DNA from: Parasponia andersonii
Taxonomy: Eukaryota; Streptophyta; Magnoliopsida; Rosales; Cannabaceae
DNA length: 64,000 nucleotides
Reading direction: 5' to 3'
Assembly: GCA_002914805.1 (NCBI GenBank)
Contig: JXTB01000026.1
Span: 461,253-525,252, forward strand
Below the pieces are notes generated by a model. That model saw only the letters and a program-made list of their open reading frames with translations, ran no database searches and was not told where the DNA came from. Shown one piece after another: positions 11,990 to 24,346 of the stretch; position 1 is the stretch's first letter; every line of letters begins with the position of its first letter. The translations under genes were made by a program, and so were the position numbers.

Positions 11990-14900
11990 ATGGCACCCTC
12001 AAGAATGACAACCAGGAGCACACGTCCCGACGCCGAAGGAAGCTCCCGAGAAGAACGACCAGATCTAGGGCAGAAGCTGGATCAGATGCTTGCCGCTCTG
12101 GCGGAAGCAAACAGAAAGGCAGAGATGGCCCACGAGGCCGTCCTAGGTCTAAGGGACGAGGTCGCAGAGGTATGCAGAGATAATGCTCGCCTCGAGGGTT
12201 TGCTGGCAAGTGAAGATAGGACCCAGCGGAGGGAAGATTTCGACGAAGAAGTCCAACAAGAGTTCGGAAGCCAATCGCGGGGAAAAGCTCCCGCCCCATC
12301 CGGGTCACGAATGCAGGGGGTACGGCAAAGCCAGTCGAGACCTTTCCAAACCAGGGGGGCAACGGGCAGAAGACACCATGAAAGCCCTGGGGGTACGCCC
12401 CCCGACTGGAAGCAAGAGATGATAGCGGAGTTGGGTAGGAGACTCGGCAACCATCATAGCCAGACCCTCGATGATCTGGCAGAACAAACTATGCGAGGCA
12501 TCAACCGGACGGCCTTCGTTGACTGGATCCAGATGGAACCCAGGCCAAGAGACTTCACGACCCCGACCTTCAGGCCGTTCGAGGGGAAAACTGACTCCCT
12601 CGACCACATATACCATTTCCAGTAGAAGATGGCCTTAGAGACCAGGGATGAGGCTGTGACTTGCAAAGTTTTCTCTACGATCCTTGTGGGACCAGCCCTG
12701 TTATGGTTCAGGCAGCTCCCAGAAAAGTCCATAAACGGGTTCGAAGACTTCTGTAGACTTTTCCTGAAACAGTACGTAGGTGTCCGAAGATAACAAAAAA
12801 CCATGCGAGACCTGGGCCGTTTGGAGCAGGCCACAGATGAATCCCCGCAGGAGTGCCTATTGTGTTTCCTCGAGGTAATGTCACTTGTCCATAATGCAGA
12901 CTCGGTCCAAGCCGCAGGCTCGTTCGTCCGGAGCCTGCAGCCGGGATCAATGTTATCGGACCACCTCATTCTAAATCTTCCGTACGATATGGCGGACGTC
13001 CAGGCCAAGTCGGAAGGGGTATTTAGGGTACTGGAAAGCCACCAGAAGGTGCCCAAGACCTCTGCCGTAGTAATAACGACGCCAGTATAACCCCCTCCCC
13101 CGCAAGGGATGAAGAGGCCCTCACTGGGCCAAGGGCCGGCCCCGAAGCTGGAAGTCCCCGTCTGAGACGGTCTGGAGGGAGGCAAGAGGAGGAAGACGAC
13201 CCGTGATCCTCTGCCCAAATACGAGCTCAACATGCCGATCGACATGATATACCTCCAAAACAGGGACAGGGGCATTTTCAAGGACCCACCCAAATCTGGC
13301 GTCCCTGAGCATATGAAGAACAGGAACAGGTACTGCCAGTTCTACAAAGACTTCGGGCACGACACTGTCCACTGCCGCAATCTTTATGCACAGGTCATGT
13401 TGGCGATCCATGCTGGCAGGTTGAAGCAGTACGTGAAAACCGATGAAGCCCAGCCGTGGCAAGACATTGCCAGGACTGAGAAAGGGAAGCAGGCCCAGGC
13501 CTCTGGGTCGGGAGAGCAGACCCTTAGGATAGTGCCGACCATTGTGGGCAGGCCAGAGCCGACCCACGATCAAGAGGAAAAAGAAAAATGCCTCAAAAGA
13601 TCGAGGGCAGGGCGAAGCGCTTGAGGGGGATGGGACACTCCGTCAACCACTTGATGTCGGGAGAAGGCCGCGCGTCCACCGCCCCCATCGTTTTTACCCA
13701 GCAAGATCTAACCACGGTACGCCATCCTCATGACGATCCCTTGGTGATCAAACTGCAGATCGGCTCCGCATTGGTTGGAAGGATCTTGGTCGATGGTGGA
13801 AGTAGTGTCGATATCCTATTTCTCAACACATTCGAGAATATGGGTCTGGATAGGAGCGCACTTAGGCCAACCTGTCAACCGCTTTTCGCTTTCGACAGTA
13901 TAAGGGTCTGCCCTTTGGACGTCGTGACCTTTAATATCTGCACAGCCGAGAGATGCTTGGACGTGGATTTCGTCGTCATTGATTGCCAGTCTTCCTTCAA
14001 TGTCATCATAAGAAGGGGATGGATCCACGCCATGCATGGGGTCGCTTCCACCCTCCATCAGGTCTTAAGATGTCAGTCAAAGGATGGCATGTACACGATT
14101 GACATCAAGGGGGACCAGGCCTCTGCAAGGAAATGCTTTTCGGCCGCCCTGAGTGAAGCCGACGCGAGCGCAAGTGCCACAGCCAGAGATGGATAGCAAT
14201 CAAAGGACCGCCTACTAGCATACATGAGGCAAATCGAAGAAGAATCTGACGGTCCATAATCCACGATTGAAGAGCTGGTAGCGGTCCCTTTGAAAGAGGA
14301 AGAACCGGCGAAGGTGATCCTAATCGGAGCCTTATTACCCGAGGAGCAAAAGAATGAAATGTTGGGATTCTTAAAGCGGAATGAGGACGTCTTTGCGTAG
14401 TCCCACGATGATATGCCAGGGATAGACCCCACACACTCCTGTCACCGACTGAATATAGACCCCCATTTCCCCTCGGTCAGGCAGAAACCCCGAAGATTTA
14501 CACCAGAGAAAAATAGGGCGATCAATAAGGAGGTAGAAAAGCTACTGGAGAGCAGTCTAATTAGGGAATGCGTATACCCGCAGTGGGTTTCTAACCCGGT
14601 AGTGGTGAAAAAGAAAAACGGCGACGACCGTATTTGCATAGATTTCACCAACATGAATAAGGCCTGCCCAAAGGATAGTTTCTCCTACCAAGAATCGACC
14701 AAATGGTAGACGCGACGGCGGGATTCAACAAGATGAGCTTTCTAGATGCCTACTCCGGATACAACCAGATCCCCCTGTATGCGGAAGACCAGATCCACAT
14801 GGCTTTTATCACAGAGTGAGGTTTGTACTGCTACAAGCGAATGCCGTTTGGCCTGAAAAACACCGGGGCAACTTACCAAAGGTTCATGAATAAGATATTC

Positions 14901-17477
14901 GCCCGGCTGCTAGGAAAGACTATGGAAGTCTACATCGATGACATGGTCGTGAAGAGCAGGGAGGAGTCAGACCATCTGAGGCATCTAGATGAATGCTTTC
15001 AGATTCTTAGGCAGCATCAGATGCATCTGAATCCCAAGAAGTGCGCATTTGGGGTATCCTCTGGGCAATTCTTGGGACATATCGTGAGCCGGAGGGGTAT
15101 TGAAGCAAATCCGACCCAGCTGACCTCGATCGCGAATGTGCAGAGGCCCTCATCCGTTCGAGAGGTCCAACGTCTGGCCGGGAAGGTAGCCGCTCTCAGC
15201 CGATTCGTATCCAAGATGTCCGACCGATGCAAGCCTTTCTTCCAATGCCTGAAGAAAAACTCTACGACCATCTAGGGGGAAGAACAGGACAAAGCACTGG
15301 CAGACCTCAAGCTGTATCTGAGTCACCCACCTATCCTGGTTTCCCCATCGGAAGGGGAGCGTCTATATGCTTATTTAGCGGTGTCTGAAGTAGCGATCAG
15401 TGCCGTACTATTCATCGAGCGAGACAGTAAACAGAGGCCGGTGTTTTATATAAGCCGCATGCTCCTAGATGCCGAAACCTGATACAGTGTGGCAGAAAAG
15501 CTGGTCCTCGCTTTGGTCATTGCTAAAAAGAAGCTCCGGCAGTATTTTGAGGCGCACTTAGTCACTGTGTATACGGATTTCCCCATCCGCCAAATCCTAA
15601 CCAAACCAGACCTATCGGGACGATTGACCAAGTGGGCCATCGAGCTGGGTGTGTACGATATCGAGTATCAGCCTCGGACGGCAAAGAAAGGGTAGGTCAT
15701 AGCAGATTTTCTGGTGGAAATCGAATCCTTAGGCGAGCAGCATGACCTGAATCAGATGTCTCAACTTTACCCCCCATCAGCCTGGACGCTCTACACGGAT
15801 GGATCCACGAATGCCTCGGGATCGGGATAGTCTTGCAGACCCCAATGGGCCTCAGGGTTGAGAAAGCATTGAGGCTCGGTTTCCAAGCGACTAACAACGA
15901 GGCGGAGTACGAGGCATTGTTGCAAGGCCTCGAGTTGGCACTACATTTTGGGGTAGAGGACATCACCGTGAAGACCGACTCGCAGTTGATCGCAGGTCAG
16001 GTCAGGGGGGACTTTGAAGTAAAAGAGCCGAGGTTGCACAGGTACTTCTCCAAGGTGATGGGGGCAAAAGCCCGCTTTGGCAATTTCAGTATCGAATTGA
16101 TCCCCAGGGAGATGAACCAGAGGGCTTACGGGCTAGCTAAGAATGCGTCAATCGGGGGTACTGCTGAAAGCATAGAGGTTCTTTTAGACGATGGAGGCAT
16201 GACAGACCCCTGCGCACCACGTGTTCGCAACTAGCGCCGCTGACGAAGGGTGGATGAGACCCATCACGCAATATTTGACGTTGGGGAACCTGCCCACAGA
16301 CCCCCGGGAAGCGAGGTCAGTCAGGTTAAAAGCTGCCAGATACTCAATGGTGGGTGAACAGTTATACAGGAGATCGATAATGGGTCCGATGCTATGCTGC
16401 ATAGGCCCCGTCGAAGCGCAAAAGTTGATGGAGGAAATCCACGAGGGAGTATGTGGCAACCACTCCGGCGGGCGCAGCCTCACCCACAAGGCTCTAATGG
16501 CCGGATACTTTTGGCCATATATGATGACAGAGGCAACCAAATTCGTGAAAAAATGTGATAAATGCCAGAAGTTCGCCCCGATGAAACGTCAACCTGCGGA
16601 GATTCTTCATTCGAACATAACTCCTTGGCCGTTTGCCAAGTGGGGTCTGGATATCGTCGGAGAGCTCTCCAGAAGTCCAGGAGGAAAGAGATACGTCCTG
16701 CTGGCCACAGACTATTTCACGAAGTGGGTAGAGGCCGAAGCCTACACGACAGTTAATAAGGCAGACACGATTAACTTCATCTGGAAGAACATAATCTGCC
16801 GATTCGGGATCCCGAAGGAGATACACACCGACCATGGCACACAGTTCCAGAATGCCAAGCTTAAGGAGTTGTGTGAGCTATATAATATAAGGCTCAGTTT
16901 CTCTTCCGTGAATTACCCTTAGGGGAACAGCCAAGTAGAGGTGACGAACAAAGCCATATTCAGCAACATCAAAAATAACTTGCAGGAGGCTAAAGGCAAG
17001 TAGTTAGAAGAACTGCCAGCCATTGTGTGGGCCCATCGAACCATAGAGCGGAGGTCTACTGGGAGAACGCCCTTCACCATGGTCTACAGATCAGAGGCTG
17101 TGATCCCGATCGAGGTCGGCCTCCCGACCCTCCATTCCGAAGTGGTAAAAGATGCCCCCCTAAACGAACGCCAGTTAAGCCGCAACACAGACCTCCTGGA
17201 AGAAACAAGAAACATGGCCTTGGTCTACCTGGCTTCGTACCACCAGCAGGCAAGGTCTTACTACACGAAAAAGGTTAATGCCCGACGGTTCGGCACCGGG
17301 GAGTGGGTCCTAAAAGCTAGAATAGGGAATTCCTCGAAACTGGACTCCAATTGGATCGGACCTTATGAGGTAATCAAAGCGCTCGACAACGGTGCATATG
17401 TCTTGAAGGAACTCAAAACGGGGAAAAACGTGTCGAACACGTGGAATGCTCAGCACTTGAAAAAATATCACGTGTAA
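11990..17477 (+). pseudogene. Broken gag-pol region of the first Tat element
   Basis: Parts in order, approximate: gag 11990-13620 (capsid-type region and a late Cys/His-like stretch); aspartic protease 13740-14060 with VDGGSSVDIL; RT 14410-15270 with CIDFTNMNKACPKD, KRMPFGLKNTGATYQ and the catalytic YIDDMVV; RNase H 15290-15700; second RNase H 15780-16190 with YTDGS and NNEAEYEAL; integrase 16220-17470 with an HHCC zinc-binding region (HSGG, CDKCQ), a DDE core (GLDIVGE, HTDHGTQFQ) and a C-terminal GPYEVIK-type domain. No chromodomain is seen. The order and the paired RNase H domains fit the Tat lineage. The region is interrupted repeatedly and cannot be a working gene. It is a fossil. Confidence 0.92.
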
Positions 17478-17829
17478 GGCACATATATATGATGTAAGAC
17501 CATGTGAATGCCTATTTTGCTGAAAAGCCTAAATCTGAAATAGGTCAAGTTCTCTTTTCCGCATAGATTTATCTTTGGGTTTGCTATGGAAAGGGGGGGT
17601 CTGCCACAAACGACAGACCCATACACTATTCACGAATAAGACCCATGTGAGCATTCGTATTATTATAAAACTTAAATCCGTAGCAGGCTAAGGTCTTCCT
17701 GCAAAAGGGTCTGCCCTCACTGGAAGACCTGACACTTCAGTTGTACGGACAGAATTACTAGGCTGCTACAGAAGAGGGTCTGCACACAGTGGCAGACCCA
17801 TTGTTTTGTTTGTGCAGGCTAAAAATACT
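17478..17829 (+). other. Start of the 3' non-coding region of the first Tat element
   Basis: Follows the integrase end. It has no coding signal, but 'gggtctgcc...ggcagaccc'-like words recur several times near 17600, 17710 and 17780, as if an older diverged repeat precedes the ~101-bp array. Confidence 0.5.
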
Positions 17830-18708
17830 ACCAGACCCCCACGGGAAAGGGCCTTCCACAATGGCGGACCATGTGCACAATTTGTGCAATCAACGATTGC
17901 ACTTTGGGACTCATGTCGCTCGTCGACGACCAAGAAAACGTGCGAAGGGTCAACTACTGTGCAAAGTAAAAACTTGCCAGCAGACCTCGAAAAAGCTCGC
18001 ACTCAGGGACTCACGTCGCTCGTCGACGACCCGAGAAAATGTATGAAGGGTCAACTGCTGTGCAAAGCAAAAACTTGCCAGCAAACCTCGAAAAAGCTCG
18101 CATTCTGGGACTCACTTCGCTCGTCGATGACCTGAGAAAATGTGCAAAGGGTTAACTGCTATGCAAAGCAAAAACTTTCCAGCAGACCTTGAAAATGCTC
18201 GCACTCTGGGACTCACGTCGTTCGTCGACGACCTGAGAAAACGTGCGAAGGGTCAACTGCTGTGCAAAGCAAAAACTTGCCAGTAGACCTCGAAAATGCT
18301 CGCACTCTAGGACTCACGTCGCTCGTCGACGACCTGAGAAAATGTGCGAAGGGTAAACTGCTGTGCAAAGCAAAAACTTGCTAGCAGACCTTGAAAACGT
18401 TCGCACTCTGGGACTCACGTCGCTTGTCGACGACCCGAGAAAACGTTCGAAGGGTAAACTACTGTGCAAAGCAAAAAACTTGCCAACAGACCTCGAAAAT
18501 GCTCGCACTCTGGGACTCACGTCGCTTGTCGACGACCCGAGAAAACGTGCAAAGGGTAAACTGCTGAGCAAAGCAAAAGCTTGCCAGCAGACCTCGAAAA
18601 TGCTCGCACTCTAGGACTCACGTCGCTCGTCGACGATTCGAGAAAACGTGCGAAGAGGAGATAGCTGCACACCAAAAACTCGCCAGCAAAACTCGAAAAC
18701 GATCGTAC
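17830..18708 (+). repeat. ~101-bp tandem array, about eight units
   Basis: The word 'cgtcgacgac' (or close variants) occurs at 17921, 18021, 18122, 18223, 18324, 18425, 18527 and 18628, a spacing of 100-102 bp. Each unit also carries 'gcaaagcaaaaacttgcc', 'cagacctcgaaaa' and 'gctcgcactctgggactcac'. Each has a palindromic GTCGAC core. The array lies between integrase and the 3' LTR, where plant Tat elements are known to hold variable tandem repeats that can seed satellites. Open frames through it are a by-product of repetition. Confidence 0.95.
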
Positions 18709-19465
18709 TCTGGGAGTCGAATCATGCAAAAAAGACACTTGTCGATGACCCAAGAAAACGTACAAAGGAAAAAGGGGCGTGGTAACCAAAAAGCTAGCCA
18801 GTGAACCCCCGTAGGAACACTCTTAGCTACACAGAATACTAAAGGAAGGCAGGGTCAGAATCCACCCGTTAGAAGTGGACCCTCCCTAAGGAGTGTTTCG
18901 GCTACACAAAAAGTTAAAAGGAAACAGACTAGCTAGGGAAAGATCTATCCTTGCATGGTCAGGATGTGAACAGATTTGGAGTCTTCCCATTGGAAGTAGT
19001 CCAGAGACAAATCAAACATGAAAGCAAGAATCAAGATTAAAGCCTATTTATTATGTCTTAAAAATACAAAGTACGCGGGTAATGGCNTCTGGGAGTCGAA
19101 TCATGCAAAAAAGACACTTGTCGATGACCCAAGAAAACGTACAAAGGAAAAAGGGGCGTGGTAACCAAAAAGCTAGCCAGTGAACCCCCGTAGGAACACT
19201 CTTAGCTACACAGAATACTAAAGGAAGGCAGGGTCAGAATCCACCCGTTAGAAGTGGACCCTCCCTAAGGAGTGTTTCGGCTACACAAAAAGTTAAAAGG
19301 AAACAGACTAGCTAGGGAAAGATCTATCCTTGCATGGTCAGGATGTGAACAGATTTGGAGTCTTCCCATTGGAAGTAGTCCAGAGACAAATCAAACATGA
19401 AAGCAAGAATCAAGATTAAAGCCTATTTATTATGTCTTAAAAATACAAAGTACGCGGGTAATGGC
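18709..19465. repeat. 378-bp exact duplication flanking a single N (assembly join)
   Basis: Bases 18709-19086 and 19088-19465 appear identical and are separated by one N at 19087. This is the pattern left when two overlapping contigs are placed end to end without merging. It lies in the 3' region of the first Tat element, so the true element is probably about 379 bp shorter. Confidence 0.9.
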
Positions 19466-19946
19466 GGTGAGCACTCAGGAGCCCTACTGGCGAGGCGCAG
19501 GTTTAGAGCGGACTCTTAAGGAGACGTCAGAATGATAATGCCCTGTTTGTTCCCGATAAGAGCCAAGCCTGGGCCTTCTCCTCTGTAACAACGGGTCTAG
19601 GCAATGGTCAACCAACCCCTGGAGCTGGCTCCGAGCACGATCCCATTTGGGGTCGGAGAAATCTAGCCACATGCGAGGGTCGAACTCTGCCAAAACAAGT
19701 TATAACGAGAGTTATACTTCTGCAAAACCGGATGAGCCAAAGCTTGCACCCCTATGTCCGAAGCCATTCCAAGTAATCATGACCCGAGGAAGGCTCACTA
19801 ATAATCCGAAATTGAGTCCTTACAATCATTTATACAAATGGTTGGATGCGAAAGAAAACAGTCTAAAAATGATGGGGCGTCCTTTATCATTTATTCGAAG
19901 GGTTACAATGAACGATTAGCTTTACAAATATACAGAATTGGGGGTC

Positions 19947-22900
19947 CTAGTTACCTCCATTCGAGGAGGCGCGGCCAACCCCAGTACTTGGACCAGCCTC
20001 GGAGAAGGGTGGCGTGGCCGGATCAGATTCATCACTGGATACAACGACCGCGCCAGACCCTTCACTAGTTGAGACCCCGAGGCTAGGCTGAATGTCCAGG
20101 GCTTCCGGAGTTCGATCTGGCGGACCAGAAGCAGGGATAAGCTCTGCAGCACCAAGGGCAGATGTAGAGGGCCCATCCTTTTCCGCAGCAAGCATCTCCA
20201 GCACGTCAGCTGGGTATATGATTCTGATCTCGTCCCCGAGCCGCTGCATGTAGTCCTTGATGGAGTAATGGTCCCTCTCGATGCCTTTCTGATCGTCAAA
20301 TTGGTCTGGCATCACCACCTCAGCATGGTTTTCAAGTTCTCTATTCTCCCAGCCAGACCTATAACTTTCCGCAGAAAGAACGTCCCCCTGCTTCTGGTAC
20401 CTTGCTTTTAACTTCTCCGCATCTGCCAGTCTATCCTTCAGTGCCGCCAATCTGAGTTCCGCCTGCCACTGCGATAAGTCGACCAATAAAGAATTAATAC
20501 CAGCGAGGTCTGTGCAATGTTTACGAGATATCTCCACCTGAGCACCCATCAGATTTTTATGGTCCAGAAAGAGATATCGGTTTACCTCATGAGACCGATC
20601 AAGTCTGCGTTGCAGAGCATGGGCGTCTAGCTTGGCCGCTGCCTCGGCTTTCCTCGCTTCCTTGGCGTCTTCAACAGCCTGGTCACGAGCGATGAAGGCC
20701 AGTCCCATCTCTGCCCCTGCACTCTGGAGCTCTTGCTCTTTGATCCTCAGCTCGCCCTGAGCCAACCTGGCAGCTTCGGATTGGGCAAGCCTGTCGGCCT
20801 CCGCCTGAGCTAATCTCACAGCTAGCTCCTTGCTTCTGGCTCTCTTGACACTCATGGCGTGTGCCACCATGCTGCCAACCCTCGCTTCCTCGAGGTCCCG
20901 ATATACATCAAAGTCAGACCTCAATTCGGCGAGGGCGGCCTCACTGTGCTCGGCTAGTGCAGAATGAGAGCTCAGCTCTTCGGTCAGATCCTTGACGCGA
21001 GTAGAGTAGAAGGACCGGATGGCAGACAGCAACAAGTTAAGCAACAAAGAAGGGGGTCGGCATTTACCAAAGACGTTGAAAAACATAAAAGCACTCGAGT
21101 GTAACAAACCTGTGCAAGAGTGCGGGTGGTGACAAGCTCGACATTCTCTGGAGTAAGGGCCTCCAGCTCTGGCTTCGTGGCTGGACCATCCCTTTGAGCA
21201 TCATCCATGCCCGGGGAACGCGGCCCCTCCTCGACAGTCATAAGGGCGTCCTCTCCATCCGCTGGGCACGCCTCCAGAGCAGGAGCGATAGGGACGGAGG
21301 AAGGTCCGGAGTCGTCAGGAATGCCGTCGAGCACGGTGGGAGGCGGTGCACCTCCTCTGGACTGGCCGCTCTGTACTGACCGCTTCCTCCTTAGAAGGGT
21401 CAGCGTTGCCTCATCATCATCACTATCGGACGAAAAGACGACCCTGCCCCTCNNNNNNNNNNNNNNNNNNNNNNNNNNNNNNNNNNNNNNNNNNNNNNNN
21501 NNNNNNNNNNNNNNNNNNNNNNNNNNNNNNNNNNNNNNNNNNNNNNNNNNNNNNNNNNNNNNNNNNNNNNNNNNNNNNNNNNNNNNNNNNNNNNNNNNNN
21601 NNNNNNNNNNNNNNNNNNNCATCACTATCGGACGAAAAGACGACCCTGCCCCTCTTCTCCACCCGGCCCTCTTCCTCATTTGATGAGCCGACCTTGCGTT
21701 GCCGCTTTGTAGGGACTGGGGGAGGGGAGGAGATTCTGGATTTCAATCTCAGAACTCCCCCACTGAGCTCAGCGATCTCTCCATCGAGGCTAATGGCGCT
21801 CGATTTCGAACCGGAGTCAGGGGTGGGGGAGATCGCCGCTGCAGACCCCCCAGTCGGACTTGGCATCGTCTCTTCCCTGCGTGTGATCAGAAGGGCAGAC
21901 GGTCCCCCGAGTGGAGATCCGCCGGTGTCGGAGCGGGGAGCCGCTGATTTTGCTCCTCCCGAATGCACCACGAGGCGCCGGCCAGCAGATGCCTTGGTTT
22001 GAGCTTTTGATGCCGTGGCACCCCCTTTGATAGGAGAGGGGCTGGCTGACGGGACCGTCTCAGAACCTGTGAAAAATAAACAATGAGATTAGTCTGCGGT
22101 CATGGCCCGACCCACAAAGATTCAAAGATTTAAAAATAAACTCACCCCTAACCCTTTTGGGGGCGGCATTTTTTTCCTGGCAGAGCCTGACGCACTCCAC
22201 GGCTACAAGCCTCACGGCCTCCTCGAGCTCGTGATTGGACGGTGCTACCAGATCGTTGGTGCCCGTCAGCTGGCTTGAAGCCACAACCTGCTGACTCACC
22301 ATGGTGATCTAGTCACTTTCGTCCTGGTGAAATTGGTTCAGGGTGGAGGCGTCGAGTCGACTCCTCAGGTGCTTGGTGATGACCCAGGTATCTAAAGGGA
22401 AGGGAAGGTACGAGACCATCCTGGGCATCAGGTTCATTGTCAGGGGTTGAGGACGGCTTGAATATGCTGGCATTCCCCCGGAGAGCTGAAGATTATGATC
22501 CCCTCCAGGCTTTTGAGCCGCCCAGCCGATAGGTGCGGCTCAAACCTGCTTTCTTCTGCTGAGGCTGCACAGGACAAAGTAACATGAGCAATAATATCAG
22601 GAGAGGACCCAGACCCAAAGATCATGGTCTAATACTTACTCTGCAGGAAGACTGAGGGGACTTGGAAATGCTCTCCATTCACCCAAGGGGAGCACCACGC
22701 CCCTCCAACGGCATAAAGCCTGGCATGAAAGTCCCATTGTTTGTCTGACCGCGGCAACCCCCAAAAGATGTGGTGCCCGGGCAGCGGTTGGAGATAGAAG
22801 GTGGGGTAGGAGCCCTTCTTGGGGATAAGAATGAGTTTATAAGCATAAAAGACAACCTCCAGGTCGATATGCATGTTGTAGATAACTGACAGGGCAGAAA

Positions 22901-23183
22901 GCCCCATCAGAATCATAATCCCGTTTGCATTCAGCTACATCGGATGGATTCCCGTCAAGGCAAAAAATTGGTGGATTAGGGAAGGAAGAGGGAATTGCAG
23001 ACAGTCCAGATGCTTCTTGCCCAAGACGATGGAACCCTCGAGGGCGCAAGGGCGAAGGTACCAGTCCGCAGGGCCCTCAACCCGTTGAAGCGTCACTCCT
23101 CCGGGGAGGCAGAGCTTCCTCCTCAGTGAGTCTAATTCTGAATCCATAGCGGGTTGTAATTCCAGGTTTTGATTTGAAGCCAT
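19947..23183 (-). pseudogene. Antisense accessory ORF region of the first Tat element
   Basis: Several open stretches run on the strand opposite to gag-pol, between the tandem array and the 3' LTR. The 5' part (from about 23183) has a short region with HQFFALTGIHPM-like character, resembling the N-terminal domain of plant 'putative gypsy-type transposon' proteins. The middle is Ser/Pro/Gly-rich with low-complexity acidic stretches. The 3' part, to about 19947, is a long Ala/Glu/Arg-rich coiled coil (LAQAEADRLAQSEAARLAQ). Antisense ORFs at this place are known in the Tat lineage, for example gene 23 of Grande, and family members are thought to use introns. An assembly gap crosses it. It looks broken or at least incompletely assembled. 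Function is unknown. Confidence 0.75.
21418..21654. other. 167-bp N gap with duplicated 35-bp flanks
   Basis: N's fill 21453-21619. The 35 bases before the gap (21418-21452) are repeated exactly after it (21620-21654). The gap may be spurious or wrongly sized. It lies inside the antisense ORF region. Confidence 0.9.
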
Positions 23184-23505
23184 TGTTCCGAAACGCGACT
23201 GGAAGAGTGAGAGTCTTTAGAAAAGAAGGAAGCAGAAACCCTGTGATGTTATGAGGTTGAGATGAATGAAAATTTTAGTAAAATGGCAAATGAACACAAT
23301 TGCGGTTTTTAAAGGGGAGAAGCCGAAAAGTTTTTCTGGAAGAGGAGAGAATAAAAGAAACCGAGCAGTCAGAACTTCAAAATTCAAACAAATCTCGTGA
23401 TGAGGGATGTCGTATCCCCGCATCGGGAAGAGGGAACCACGTGCGTCCCCCAGATTGGAGGAGCAAAGAGACGGTTTCCCCACTTGATAGACACGAATCC
23501 ATCAA

Positions 23506-23524
23506 GTAGGGAAATAGGGGCAGT
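23506..23524 (+). other. Polypurine tract of the first Tat element
   Basis: The purine-rich run GTAGGGAAATAGGGGCAG lies directly before the 3' LTR start, the expected plus-strand primer. Confidence 0.7.
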
Positions 23525-24346
23525 TGTGCGAGCCTTATGCCACGTAGAAGGCCACACGGATCGCACGTGATCTCACAATCGGCCATTAGGCCGTCCGAGG
23601 TTAGGGCCGAGTCCATCACTGACCCCAGACGGTTTGGCCCAGTCTGACCCCAACCTCGACAGCTGGGGGTCGGAAGCCCCAAGGGTCTGCCGTCTGGGAA
23701 CAGCGGCCCTTACCTCAACAGTCGGAAGGGTCAGAAGTCCCAAGGGTCTTCCGACCGGATACAGTGGAAAGCGACTCACGGCTCCAGACTCAGACAGAGC
23801 ATTTAATGCAATTCTGGGTAGGTGTGTGCCAGGGACAAGCCGTCATGACAGAATGGCGATTTACACATATCTTACTCCTGACAGATTGAAGCCGAAAGAG
23901 GCGGCGAAAATCAAGCCACAACAGCACAGAGGAGATCGCCGAAATCTCGGCCTGTGATTGCTGAAAAAGATTTCGAGGTGAAAGGTACTCAGTCCTGAGA
24001 TTGAGAACCACGCGATTCACTATCTCAGGATTACATATATAAGAGCCATGTGTTCCCGAGAGGGGCATGTACGCTAAAAAAAAGAAAACAGATACATATA
24101 TATATAGAAAAGTCTGTGAACAAGAAACATATAGATATTCATACTGAAATATTTTCCTTGCTACCTTGTATCAAAGATAAACCACTGACTTAAGCATCAG
24201 AGAGTCTTTGCAGGTAGCCACCCCCGCCTCTCCGATCTTACTTGGAGTTCAGAGGACTTTGGGACAGTAAGGACACGTGGACAGTTGGAGAATACAGCAT
24301 TAGCAGTTCGAGGCACGTGGACGGCTGGTGAGAAACCGCTCCAACA
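23525..24346 (+). repeat. 3' LTR of the first Tat element
   Basis: Begins TGTGCGAGCC and ends CGCTCCAACA, followed by the ATAAT target duplication. Roughly 822 bp, with about 40 or more substitutions against the 5' LTR by eye, mostly transitions, as expected for methylated old repeats. Confidence 0.93.

Larger units (their letters stand above)
11106..24346 (+). mobile_element. Ty3/gypsy Tat-lineage LTR retrotransposon, complete ends, broken
   Basis: The element is 13.2 kb with TG...CA LTRs, a tRNA-type primer site, a purine tract and a perfect 5-bp target duplication (ATAAT at 11101-11105 and 24347-24351). Order of parts: 5' LTR, gag, protease, RT, RNase H, second RNase H, integrase, ~101-bp tandem array, antisense ORF region, 3' LTR. 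Integrase after RT places it in Ty3/gypsy. The extra RNase H, lack of a chromodomain and long 3' region with an antisense ORF place it in the Tat (Ogre/Retand-like) lineage. The reading frames are broken many times (about a dozen). By hand the LTRs differ at roughly 5-6% of aligned sites, suggesting an insertion a few million years old. Two assembly gaps lie inside. Confidence 0.95.

Noticed and set aside
17789-18614. Repeated open frames (DPRKRAKGKLLCKAK type) through the tandem array
   Set aside because: They arise from translation of the ~101-bp repeat in changing frames, with no start context or domain.
17830-18708. CRISPR-like regular array
   Set aside because: The whole 101-bp unit is repeated without unique spacers, and the context is a plant retrotransposon.
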